From positions 496,001-560,000 of the forward strand of contig NZ_FOLN01000001.1 in NCBI RefSeq assembly GCF_900112395.1: 64,000 bases of DNA, written 5' to 3'. The notes beneath the pieces are model-generated. The model was not told the origin of the DNA. It searched no databases and worked only from the letters and a program-made list of their open reading frames with translations. Source of the stretch: Algibacter lectus (GTDB lineage: Bacteria > Bacteroidota > Bacteroidia > Flavobacteriales > Flavobacteriaceae). How positions within the stretch are numbered: the stretch's first letter is position 1; the number at the start of each line of letters is the position of its first letter. Shown one piece after another: positions 27,123-35,560 of this stretch. Position numbers and translations under genes: made by a program.

Positions 27123-28169
27123 ATGAATTTACTTAAAGACTTAAAGTTCAAAAAAAGCAATAAAACTCCCTTATATTTACAAATAGCCAATAGTCTTACC
27201 TACAACATATCAAAAGGAAGCATTAAAATGAATGAAAAACTTCCATCGATTAATGTTTTTAGCAAAGAATACAAAGTATCTAGAGACACTGTCGAAAAGG
27301 CTTACAACGTGTTAAAGGATAAGAAAATAATTATTGGGATAAAGGGCAAGGGCGTTTATATAAACAGAACTAAATTAATCTCAAAAATAAACATTCTATT
27401 TCTTGTCAATAAATTAAGTGCTTACAAATTAGAAACATACCATTCTTTCCTAAAAAACATTGGTAATGAATATCATACGGATTTTGAAATTTATAACAGT
27501 GAAAAATCATTTTGCGTTAACTTGATGGAAAAGAATAAAATGAGGTATGATTATTATGTTATAATACCACATTTTAAATGTACCAATGTTAACCAAATAA
27601 ATATTAAGAATGAAGCATTAAAAGCCATAGCAAGTATACCTAGAGAAAAACTTGTTTTACTGGACAACAACGAATTAAACATAGATGGAGATATTATTGA
27701 AATATATCAAGATTTCGAAAATGATATTTACAATTCACTCAAAAACGGATTAAAAAAAATAGTTAACTACAAAAGGTTGAATTTAGTTGTTCCAAACGGA
27801 AAAACTTATACTTATATTAATAAAATACGTTGTGGTTTTATAAAGTTCTGCAATGAATACCTATTTAATTTTAAAATTTTGAATGGAATTAAAGAAGATG
27901 AAAGTATTAATTCTAGACAATTATTTATTATAATTACTGATGATGATTTGGTTAAACTACTAGATTTAACAAACGCCAAACAATTAACTATTGGGAAAGA
28001 TCTGGGAATCATATCATATAATGAGACTCCATTTAAAAGATTATTAGATATCGCTGTTATTTCAACAAATTTTGAAAAAATGGGAGAAACAGCTGCCGAT
28101 ATGATTATTAATAATAAAAAAGGTAAAATTAAAAACCCATATAGTCTTATTGATCGAAATTCATTTTAG
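27123..28169 (+). CDS. GntR-family regulator with periplasmic-binding-like sensor domain
   Basis: 348 aa. The N-terminal 70 residues form a GntR winged helix (PLYLQIANSLTYNISKGSIKMNEKLPSINVFSKEYKVSRDTVEKAYNVLKDKKI). The rest resembles a LacI/periplasmic-binding-protein sensor ending NFEKMGETAADMI, which fits sugar-sensing GntR regulators of Bacteroidota. It has its own upstream region after the operon terminator. Likely controls the rhamnose operon in response to L-rhamnose or an intermediate; no operator could be identified by eye. Confidence 0.85.
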   Translation: MNLLKDLKFKKSNKTPLYLQIANSLTYNISKGSIKMNEKLPSINVFSKEYKVSRDTVEKAYNVLKDKKIIIGIKGKGVYINRTKLISKINILFLVNKLSAYKLETYHSFLKNIGNEYHTDFEIYNSEKSFCVNLMEKNKMRYDYYVIIPHFKCTNVNQINIKNEALKAIASIPREKLVLLDNNELNIDGDIIEIYQDFENDIYNSLKNGLKKIVNYKRLNLVVPNGKTYTYINKIRCGFIKFCNEYLFNFKILNGIKEDESINSRQLFIIITDDDLVKLLDLTNAKQLTIGKDLGIISYNETPFKRLLDIAVISTNFEKMGETAADMIINNKKGKIKNPYSLIDRNSF

Positions 28170-28372
28170 CCCACTCACCTAGTTTATTTATATCGAATTA
28201 CAATGATTAAAACAAAAAGTTAGTAATACTACTATTACTAAACCTTGCAAAGCTCACTAATTAATAAAAAAACCTCGTCTAATAAAACAGTAACTTTTAT
28301 TCCTTTAGAAAAACAAGATTTCGTATAGTTTTCTCATTCTCTCCAATAAACAATGTTTTTTTTTGAAAGAAC

Positions 28373-29575
28373 TCAAAAATCAATAACCATATCAAGTGCC
28401 TCATCGGCATCTTTACGCAAAAAATTAGCTTGATAAAGCATAGTTGTAGTAACCGAAGAATGTCGATATAGTTTTTGTAACATTTGAATGGGTATTTTAT
28501 CTCCCGAAATATTACCAAAACTATGGCGAGCAATGTGCATGGACATTTTTTTATCTATACCTGCTTGCTCGGCAACAAGTTCTAACCTCCTATTGAAGTT
28601 TCTTGTAGCTGTTTTTATTCGTGTTCTTACGCGTTTCTTATCATTTAAATTTATCCCTTCTAACTCCTTAAACAAATAAACAGAATCTTCTTCTCTTTCT
28701 AATTTACTGAGAATTTTAGTAACTTTATCAGGGATCTTCAATGACACTAATTTGTTGTTCTTAGCCATACGGTAATGTAATCGCTCGTCATAAAAATCTG
28801 CCCACTTTAATTGTAATACATCACTTATCCGAATTCCTGCAAAATAAAAACTAAGTAACCATGCATATAAAGCGTACTCTTGAGCTTTTGTTAAACCTTT
28901 TAAATTCTCTAAAGTCTTTATTTCTTCTCTATTCAATCCAATCTTTTTTGTTTCGGGAAACTTAATTTGAAATTTCCCTTTTCCAAAAGGGTATAACTCT
29001 TTTTTGGTGATGTTTTGACTAATAGCTAAATTATAAATAGTTCGAAGCATAATCATATAATTAGCCACAGTTCGTGCAACCAAATTTCTTTTACTTAACA
29101 GAAAATGTTCAAATTGTTTTAGTAGTTCAATATTCAAGTCTTTAAAATGAAGGTGATCGTTTTTTATAAATTCTCTAAACACTGCTATACGTCCTATTTC
29201 AATATCCAATTGATGAAACTGCTTTCGATTTCTTATGTTTACCAAGTAACTCTCGGCTACTTTAAAAAAATCGTTATCATATTTCGATACAATCTGATTT
29301 TTTATCTTTTTTGAAGATAAATCCTGCGCTTCAATCTCTGCATTAATCAAACTTTTGTTGGCTAAAGATAGTTTTGATAGTATCAGCTGATTAATTTCTA
29401 AATGATCTGGATGTGATTTTCTTACCCTTCCATTTTTGGCATCCCATTGCTTCAACTTTATAGATTGTCCAATATAAATATATGATGGCTTTCGATCCTT
29501 TATAATTCTAATCGATATAGGATGTAGATTTTTTGAATTTGGTCGTTTAACTAAAAAAGGTGTTACTGATGCCAT
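28373..29575 (-). CDS. Tyrosine recombinase (integrase A)
   Basis: 400 aa site-specific integrase of the Bacteroidota phage/ICE type. An N-terminal arm-binding domain (about 1-85) and SAM-like core-binding domain (about 100-190) precede the catalytic domain. Active-site residues are visible: Arg249 (GIRISDVLQLKW), a Lys in the beta-hairpin (MAKNNK, about 272), His347-x-x-Arg350 (MHIARHSFG), His372 (YRHSS) and Tyr381 (LYQANF). All are present, so it looks intact. Its start faces the left 47-bp tRNA-like repeat 168 bp away, so it most likely belongs to an element lying to the left of that repeat. Confidence 0.93.
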   Translation of the reverse strand: MASVTPFLVKRPNSKNLHPISIRIIKDRKPSYIYIGQSIKLKQWDAKNGRVRKSHPDHLEINQLILSKLSLANKSLINAEIEAQDLSSKKIKNQIVSKYDNDFFKVAESYLVNIRNRKQFHQLDIEIGRIAVFREFIKNDHLHFKDLNIELLKQFEHFLLSKRNLVARTVANYMIMLRTIYNLAISQNITKKELYPFGKGKFQIKFPETKKIGLNREEIKTLENLKGLTKAQEYALYAWLLSFYFAGIRISDVLQLKWADFYDERLHYRMAKNNKLVSLKIPDKVTKILSKLEREEDSVYLFKELEGINLNDKKRVRTRIKTATRNFNRRLELVAEQAGIDKKMSMHIARHSFGNISGDKIPIQMLQKLYRHSSVTTTMLYQANFLRKDADEALDMVIDF

Positions 29576-29621
29576 AAGTTTTGATTTTTAATAAAGATAA
29601 AATTCCGTGTATTTATACGCT

Positions 29622-29642
29622 GCTAAAACATAGCTAAAACAT
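29622..29642. repeat. Direct repeat beside integrase A (possible arm sites)
   Basis: GCTAAAACAT occurs twice, 29622-29631 and 29633-29642, with an 11-bp period. It lies between the integrase A start and the tRNA-like repeat, where integrase arm-type sites would be expected. Confidence 0.45.
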
Positions 29643-29743
29643 TCTTTAATATTAATTGATTTCATTTTGATTCAAACAAAATCTAAAGCTTCACTTTTAG
29701 TGAATTTTAAAGGTATTCATATTGATTTGACATAGTACGCTCT

Positions 29744-29790
29744 AAATTCATAACTCGGAGGTCATGGGATCGTGCCCCATTCTCGCTACA
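29744..29790 (+). repeat. Left attachment-site repeat (3' half of a CAT-anticodon tRNA)
   Basis: 47 bp, identical to 57487-57533 except for one base (G against T at the seventeenth position). It folds as a tRNA 3' half: anticodon loop TTCATAA, anticodon-stem 3' strand, variable loop AGGTC, T-stem ATGGG/CCCAT at 29764-29780 with a 7-nt loop ATCGTGC, then acceptor strand TCTCGCT and A. No matching acceptor 5' strand (AGCGAGA) lies upstream. The T-loop lacks the standard TTCGA, so the tRNA reading is strong in layout but not canonical. Confidence 0.8.
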
Positions 29791-29810
29791 TCATTTAATC
29801 GATTCAAAAC

Positions 29811-29842
29811 AAACGGTTTAGTTCACTCTAAACCGTTTTTTT
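29811..29842 (+). terminator. Intrinsic terminator between attachment repeat and integrase B
   Basis: AACGGTTTAG (29812) and CTAAACCGTT (29828) form a perfect 10-bp stem with a 6-nt loop and a run of seven T that ends at the integrase ATG (29843). It would stop read-through from the attachment site into the integrase gene, so integrase B must be expressed by other means or by partial read-through. Confidence 0.8.
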
Positions 29843-31192
29843 ATGCTTAATATAAACGAATTCATTACATTTGAACACGAAAATGAACACGATTTAGAAT
29901 ACGATTTGGCACACAAAAAGATTTTTTCAACTCCAAAAATCCACACCGCTAACGGAGATTTATCAAAACGTTGGTACGTCTATTTTTCTTTTCGAGATCC
30001 TAAAACAGGGAAGCTCAAACGAATGAAAAATATTTATGGTTCTGCCAACTCTCACAAAAACAAAGAAGATAGGCTTGCACTTTTATCTCGATACCGTAGA
30101 AGACTTTTAAAATTACTTAAAGAAGGCTACAATCCATTTCTTGATAATACAGAATTTCATAAAAATAAGCTTGCTAAAAAAAGTGAAGTTCCTGCTCCCG
30201 TAGAACAAGCTAAAACTGTTCCTGTTGAACAACCTATTCCTGCGGAAGTAAAAGTTGAAACTCAAAAACAAGAACAAAAAGAAAAAGAAGAGGATAAAAT
30301 GACGATTCGTGAAGCTTTTGATTTTAGTTTGGAACTCAAGGCTAAAGTAATTAATGAAAGGTCTCTAAAGGATTACCAATATTCTACCAATGCGGTTGTA
30401 AAATGGGTAAAGGAGAATAAGCCTAAAATTAAAACCATAGATCAATTCACTAAAAAAATAGCTCTAGAGTTTTTAAATTCTGTGTTATTAAAATCTAGTG
30501 CTAGAAATAGAAACAATTATCGTCTTAATTTAAGTAGCTTGATGCAAACTTTGGAGGACAATGAGATTATTGCTTCTAACCCAATGCGAAAAATATCTGT
30601 TCTTAAAAGTACTCCGAAAAGGAATCAAACTTATAGTGCCAATGAACAAGAAGACATATTTAAATACCTAGAAAAGGAAGATCCCATATTACTTCTGTAC
30701 ATTAAATTCATTTCTTACAATCTACTAAGACCAATAGAAGTGTGTAGGTTGAAAATAAAAGATTTTGACTTAAAGAATAACACCATTAAGTTTAAAGCTA
30801 AGAACAGCCCTTTAAAAACGAAGATCATTCCTAAGATAATTTTAAAAGAACTTCCAGATTTATCTAAACTGAATCCAGAAAACTTTTTATTCACACCAAT
30901 AAAACTTGGTGGTGCTTGGGATGCTACAGAAAACAATAGACGCGATTACTTTTCTAAACGATTTAAAACCGTAGTGAAGGAAAAGTTTAACTTAGATAAT
31001 AACCATGGGCTTTATAGTTTTAGACATACATTTATAACTAAATTATACCGTGCTTTAGCGCAAAGCACATCGCCTCATGCTGCAAAAAGTGAATTGATGT
31101 CTATAACAGGGCACTCTTCAATGCAGGCACTCGAGAAATACTTAAGAGATATTGATGCTGAATTACCAAATGATTATTCCGATTTACTATAA
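29843..31192 (+). CDS. Tyrosine recombinase (integrase B) of the island
   Basis: 449 aa. An N-terminal region (1-110) is followed by a charged Pro/Val/Glu/Gln linker (about 115-152), a SAM-like core-binding domain (about 153-245) and a catalytic domain. Visible active-site residues: Arg296 (LLRPIEVCRL), Arg394 in YSFRHTF (the usual first His is Tyr391, a common variant), His424 (TGHSS) and nucleophile Tyr433 (EKYLRDI). It begins 53 bp inside the left repeat, so it is the likely integrase of the 27.7-kb island. Residues 11-26 are encoded by the 12-bp-period repeats at 29873-29920. A gene follows 6 bp downstream. Confidence 0.93.
   Translation: MLNINEFITFEHENEHDLEYDLAHKKIFSTPKIHTANGDLSKRWYVYFSFRDPKTGKLKRMKNIYGSANSHKNKEDRLALLSRYRRRLLKLLKEGYNPFLDNTEFHKNKLAKKSEVPAPVEQAKTVPVEQPIPAEVKVETQKQEQKEKEEDKMTIREAFDFSLELKAKVINERSLKDYQYSTNAVVKWVKENKPKIKTIDQFTKKIALEFLNSVLLKSSARNRNNYRLNLSSLMQTLEDNEIIASNPMRKISVLKSTPKRNQTYSANEQEDIFKYLEKEDPILLLYIKFISYNLLRPIEVCRLKIKDFDLKNNTIKFKAKNSPLKTKIIPKIILKELPDLSKLNPENFLFTPIKLGGAWDATENNRRDYFSKRFKTVVKEKFNLDNNHGLYSFRHTFITKLYRALAQSTSPHAAKSELMSITGHSSMQALEKYLRDIDAELPNDYSDLL
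29873..29920 (+). repeat. 12-bp-period direct repeats at left island end (integrase arm-site candidates)
   Basis: Four units start at 29873, 29885, 29897 and 29909: GAACACGAAAAT, GAACACGATTTA, GAATACGATTTG and the weaker GCACACAAAAAG. The second unit is identical to the third unit of the array at 57387-57422 near the right end. Spacing close to one helical turn, and a location inside both ends, is what integrase arm-type sites look like. They lie within the integrase B coding region. Confidence 0.75.
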
Positions 31193-31198
31193 ATAGAT

Positions 31199-31864
31199 AT
31201 GGATATTTTTACAACGATAAAAGATAATTTACTTCGGCACTATATTATATATGTGCCAACCATTCTTTTTTCTAAACTTAAAGGAAGTATTTACGAAGGT
31301 GTTTTACCTGAAGATGCCGCTAATACTTTATTCTATCTATTCAATCCAAAAGAAATAATTGCGGACGTTAATGCCTTTTCAATAGTTGCACTTTTAGAAA
31401 AATCGGATATACTGGAAAGTAATCTGTTTAAATTATTTGAAGCTAAAAAGACTTTAGAAGAAGAACATTTTAAGGTAATACTAGATAAATACAAAGAGCA
31501 CGTAGAAGGTCATGCATTTATGACGCGATGGATGTTTGTTAATATAGATAAAACTTTTGCGAACTTAGATGTTGGCATTATCAATATGTTTAAATTCCAA
31601 GCCGAGCAATTTCAAAAACATAGTGAAGAATTAAACAATCATTTTAAAATTCAACCAAATAAGGTTTCAAATGAAACTATAACACTTTTAGAACAATTAA
31701 AGGATACCTACGCTAGTGCTGAATTAAAAATTACTCCTCCTGAACCTATAAAACCTCTACCCGTTAGCGAAAAGGCTAAACCTACCAAAAAACAAAAGCT
31801 AATAATTGATGATGATGAGATTGATAGGTTTTTATTAAGCTCGGTTTTTAATGTTGATCTCTAA
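31199..31864 (+). CDS. Uncharacterised protein downstream of integrase B
   Basis: 221 aa, 6 bp after the integrase stop, so almost certainly cotranscribed. No signal peptide or membrane segment. Mostly helical and acidic/lysine-rich, with a Pro-rich stretch (EPIKPLPVSEKAKPTKKQK, about residues 180-200) before a short acidic C-terminus (DDDEIDRF). No family recognised. The position suggests a role with the integrase (excision, regulation or mobilisation), which is inference only. Confidence 0.75.
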   Translation: MDIFTTIKDNLLRHYIIYVPTILFSKLKGSIYEGVLPEDAANTLFYLFNPKEIIADVNAFSIVALLEKSDILESNLFKLFEAKKTLEEEHFKVILDKYKEHVEGHAFMTRWMFVNIDKTFANLDVGIINMFKFQAEQFQKHSEELNNHFKIQPNKVSNETITLLEQLKDTYASAELKITPPEPIKPLPVSEKAKPTKKQKLIIDDDEIDRFLLSSVFNVDL

Positions 31865-31915
31865 CTTTTTAAATTTTTTGATTACAAAATTAGTCTCAAA
31901 ACTACAAAAAATATT

Positions 31916-31953
31916 AATTTAGCGTCAAACGTACGTTCATTTGACGCTAAATT
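31916..31953. promoter_or_regulatory. Perfect 14-bp inverted repeat just upstream of the zinc-finger gene
   Basis: AATTTAGCGTCAAA (31916-31929) and TTTGACGCTAAATT (31940-31953) are perfect inverted arms. A second palindrome, AACGTACGTT (31928-31937), is nested at the centre. The structure ends 6 bp before the ATG at 31960, so it could be an operator or an RNA hairpin that controls translation of that gene. Confidence 0.7.
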
Positions 31954-31959
31954 AAAGAT

Positions 31960-32403
31960 ATGGAATTTTATACTTGTGAATATTGCTATAAAGAATTTGA
32001 CCCCAAACGCCGTCGTGTTCAAAAATATTGTAGCAACTCTTGTCGTTCGAAAGCTCATCATGCTAGAAAGAAAATAGAAATGAAACTTCCTACCGTTTCT
32101 GATTCCGAAACTAAAACTGAAGTCGCAACTTTACCAACTGCACCTGAAAAAACAAAAATAGATTCAATGAGTTTGGCTGGTACAGGAAATGCAGCAGCAG
32201 GTAGTTTGCTAGCCGATACAATAAAATCTGCTTTTACTCCATTGAATAACAAACCTGCCACTAAAGGTGATTTGGAAAACCTAAAAAAACAGATTCTTAC
32301 ACGTTATTATAAAATCAATAATTTACCTCCTAGACATGATGGTGCTCTACCCTATTTTGATATGGATACTGGTGATGTTGTTTATTCTATTTTTGTGTTG
32401 TAG
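31960..32403 (+). CDS. Small zinc-finger protein
   Basis: 147 aa. The N-terminus holds a compact four-Cys zinc site: CEYC near residue 6, then YCSNSCRSKAHHARKK at about 23-38, resembling small MYND/zinc-ribbon-like domains found in Bacteroidota mobile elements. The middle is Thr/Ala-rich and the C-terminus (about 85-147) has LENLKKQILTRYYKINNLPP. Probably DNA- or protein-binding; it may regulate the element through the inverted repeat just upstream. It converges on hsdR with a 12-bp gap. Confidence 0.75.
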   Translation: MEFYTCEYCYKEFDPKRRRVQKYCSNSCRSKAHHARKKIEMKLPTVSDSETKTEVATLPTAPEKTKIDSMSLAGTGNAAAGSLLADTIKSAFTPLNNKPATKGDLENLKKQILTRYYKINNLPPRHDGALPYFDMDTGDVVYSIFVL

Positions 32404-32415
32404 AGTAACTGATGG

Positions 32416-35400
32416 TTATAAATTATTTTTCTTAAAGTTTTCAGCTTGTTCAAAAATCTCCTTAAAAACCTCATCCTTAGTTATAGGAGGATAATCATTT
32501 TCAGCCAATAGTATAATTAAATCTACTTTTAGTTCAGCTTTAATATCTTCACGTTGATTCCAATCCGTATACTTAGCCTTATCATCTACCACTTTCTTAA
32601 CTTCTTTAGCCAAATGAATCAATTTATCATCAGGGTAATCAAAATCATATTTATCTGCTATAGCCTTTAAAATATCATAGAACGCTTTTTCTTCAAAATC
32701 GATTCCCATTTCTGAAAAAGAACCTTTTTCTTTTCTTAATTCATGATACAAATCAATTATTTCATCTGTAAAATCCTCTAAAACGCTACTTTCTAAAATA
32801 TCCTGTTCACTACGCTCATTATACTTATCGACGATACTTTTAAATTTTTCAGAAAAATCAATTCCTTGAATTCTATTGGTCTTCTTTAATTCGTCAATAG
32901 CTTTTAACAGCAACTGCTGTAATAGTTTTATTTTTGTATTAGGAAGTTTTATTTTTTCAACTTTAGCTAAATAGGCTTCATCAAAAATATCTATCTCATT
33001 TTGAGTGTCTTCTCCTAGTTTAAAAATCTCTTCTACACCATCGCTTTTCAAAGCTTCTTTTATAAGCTCTCTAACCCTAGCATTCATTTGGGATATATCG
33101 GGTGCATTCCCTTTTGTTAATTTAAAAATGATAGAACGAATCGCTAAGTAAAAATGAATATGATCCTTTTGCATTTCAGTAAATGCATCTGCACCGCAGC
33201 AAATATCGTATGCCGCTTTTAAACGCTTTACAATATTCATGAAGCGCGTTTCTATATTCTTTGTTTGTTGAACAAATTCTGCTCCATTATTTAAACAGTC
33301 TAATTGTTTTACACCAACTCCAGAAAAATAATCTGAAGTGTCAAACTTGTGAAATAGTTTTGCTAACAAATCTAATTGATCTTTTACTACAACAATAGAG
33401 GTTTCTATATCTTCAAAGTTCTGCCCATCGACAGCAGAGTATTGTTTCAAAGCTAAATTCATTTGCTTCTTAAAACCAATATAATCTACTACCAAACCTT
33501 TTGATTTAGATTTATACTTTCTATTTACTCTAGAAATGGTTTGGATTAAATTATGTTGTTGTATAGGTTTATCGATATACATGGTATCTAAAAAAGGCAC
33601 ATCGAACCCTGTTAACCACATATCCACTACAATAGCTATTTTAAAGTTGGATTTTTCATTTTTAAACTGTCTATCTAACTCTTTTCTCTCATCTTTAGTT
33701 CCTAATAAATCATACATTTCTTTTGGATCATCTTTACCACGTGTCATTATCATTTTAATGCGCTCCATCGGCTTGATTTCCTTTTTATCTTTTTCCGTAA
33801 GGTTGGAACCTTCTTCAAAAGCTTTTACTTCAGCCCATTCTGGACGCAAAGCTATAATCTCTTGATATAAACTAAATGCTATAGGTCTAGAACTACAGAC
33901 AAACAAAGCTTTTCCTTTTATAGTTGCTCCCTCTTCTATTCTAGTTTCATAATGTTGTACAAAATCTTCAGCAACTGCTTTAAGCCTATCTGGATCGCCA
34001 ATTATAGCATTCATGTTGGCAGATACTTTTTTACTTTCTTCTATTTGGTAATCGTTAGCTCCTTCTTCTGCACACAGCCTATAATACTGCTCTATTTCGT
34101 ATAGCTTTTTATTTTCTAAAACTACTTTTGCTGCACGACCTTCATAAACAATACGTACAGTAATTTCATCTTTTTCAGACTCCGTCATGGTGTACGAATC
34201 TATAATACCTCCAAATACATTTAAAGTCGCATCAATAGGTGTTCCTGTAAAACCAACATAAGTTGCTTTTGGTAAAGAATCGTGTAAATATTTAGCAAAA
34301 CCATAGGTCTTTTCTACACCTTTTTCGGTTACTTTTAATTTCTGATCTAGATTAATTTGACTTCTATGCGCCTCATCCGAAATACAAATAACATTTGTTC
34401 TATCTGTTAGCAATTCTAGATCTTCTGTAAACTTATGTATCGTTGTTAAAAATACACCTCCACTTTTTCGGCCTTTAAGTAGCTCTTTTAGTTCACTCCT
34501 ACTTTCTACACTTATAATATTATTGTCTCCAATAAATTCCTTTGCATTTGTAAATTGCGTAGATAATTGATCGTCTAAATCCGTTCTATCTGTTATAATT
34601 ATTAACGTCGGGCTTTTAAAGTGTTTACTACGCATTAATAACCTAGACAAAAACAACATGGTATAACTTTTACCGCAACCCGTTGCTCCAAAATAAGTCC
34701 CTCCTTTTCCGTCTCCCTCTGGTTTTTGGTGTAACTTTATGTTTTCTAATAACTTTGTTGCCGCATAATATTGCGGATAACGACACACAATCTTTAGTTC
34801 GTGCTTATTACTATCTGGAAAGTATATAAAGTTATGAATTACTTCACGTAAACGTTTGGTATTAAACAAGCCTTGTATCATAGTATACATACTATTAATA
34901 CCGTCTACTTCTTTATCTAAACCTAATACTTTGCGCCATGCATAATAAAACTCATAATTGGCAAAAAACGATCCCATTTTATTATTTACTCCATCGCTAA
35001 TAATACAAAATGCATTGTATTTAAATAACTCTGGAATATCTCGCCTATAACGCGTAGTTAATTGCACATAAGCATCATGTATACTTGTATTTTCTCTAAT
35101 AGCCGTTTTAAATTCAAAGACTACTAATGGCAGCCCATTAATATATAATATACCATCAGGAATACGTTTTTCATAACCGTAAATTTCTAATTGGTTTACT
35201 ATTTTATAGGTATTGTTATCTAAATATGAATAATCTATTAAGTGGATATATAAGTCTTTTTTAGAGCGATCTTCACGTTCTAACTGAAAACCATTACAGA
35301 CCAATTTCATGATTTGCTTATTAGACTCGTACAAATCAGAAGCACTAAAAATTTCTAACTTACGGATTACCGAATTAATTTCAGCATCTGTAATATGCTC

Positions 35401-35559
35401 ACTTTTATATTGGCTTTGCAGATAGCTTTTTATATCGGCTGTAATGAGCACCTCTTCTTCCTTACGTGCAATAGTATTACCTAAAACATGAGGAATACCT
35501 TCATTACCCAACAATTCTATAAAAACGTTTTCTAGTTGTGCTTCTGTAAATTTACTCAT
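32416..35559 (-). CDS. hsdR: Type I restriction enzyme R subunit
   Basis: 1047 aa, full length. N-terminal nuclease core with Asp135 (RIPDGILYI) and Glu149-x-Lys151 (FEFKTA). Superfamily 2 motor: Walker A GATGCGKS at 291-298, DEAH at 395-398, a TGTPID motif and the arginine-finger segment QTISRVNRKYKSK. A helical C-terminal domain should contact HsdM. It translocates DNA and cuts unmodified DNA in complex with HsdM2-HsdS. Last gene of the operon, 1 bp after the DUF262 gene. Looks active by motif. Confidence 0.96.
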   Translation of the reverse strand: MSKFTEAQLENVFIELLGNEGIPHVLGNTIARKEEEVLITADIKSYLQSQYKSEHITDAEINSVIRKLEIFSASDLYESNKQIMKLVCNGFQLEREDRSKKDLYIHLIDYSYLDNNTYKIVNQLEIYGYEKRIPDGILYINGLPLVVFEFKTAIRENTSIHDAYVQLTTRYRRDIPELFKYNAFCIISDGVNNKMGSFFANYEFYYAWRKVLGLDKEVDGINSMYTMIQGLFNTKRLREVIHNFIYFPDSNKHELKIVCRYPQYYAATKLLENIKLHQKPEGDGKGGTYFGATGCGKSYTMLFLSRLLMRSKHFKSPTLIIITDRTDLDDQLSTQFTNAKEFIGDNNIISVESRSELKELLKGRKSGGVFLTTIHKFTEDLELLTDRTNVICISDEAHRSQINLDQKLKVTEKGVEKTYGFAKYLHDSLPKATYVGFTGTPIDATLNVFGGIIDSYTMTESEKDEITVRIVYEGRAAKVVLENKKLYEIEQYYRLCAEEGANDYQIEESKKVSANMNAIIGDPDRLKAVAEDFVQHYETRIEEGATIKGKALFVCSSRPIAFSLYQEIIALRPEWAEVKAFEEGSNLTEKDKKEIKPMERIKMIMTRGKDDPKEMYDLLGTKDERKELDRQFKNEKSNFKIAIVVDMWLTGFDVPFLDTMYIDKPIQQHNLIQTISRVNRKYKSKSKGLVVDYIGFKKQMNLALKQYSAVDGQNFEDIETSIVVVKDQLDLLAKLFHKFDTSDYFSGVGVKQLDCLNNGAEFVQQTKNIETRFMNIVKRLKAAYDICCGADAFTEMQKDHIHFYLAIRSIIFKLTKGNAPDISQMNARVRELIKEALKSDGVEEIFKLGEDTQNEIDIFDEAYLAKVEKIKLPNTKIKLLQQLLLKAIDELKKTNRIQGIDFSEKFKSIVDKYNERSEQDILESSVLEDFTDEIIDLYHELRKEKGSFSEMGIDFEEKAFYDILKAIADKYDFDYPDDKLIHLAKEVKKVVDDKAKYTDWNQREDIKAELKVDLIILLAENDYPPITKDEVFKEIFEQAENFKKNNL

Positions 35560-35560
35560 A

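Noticed and set aside
29744-29790. A complete tRNA gene at the left repeat
   Set aside because: No acceptor 5' strand or D-arm precedes the anticodon loop; only the 3' half is present, as at 57487-57533.
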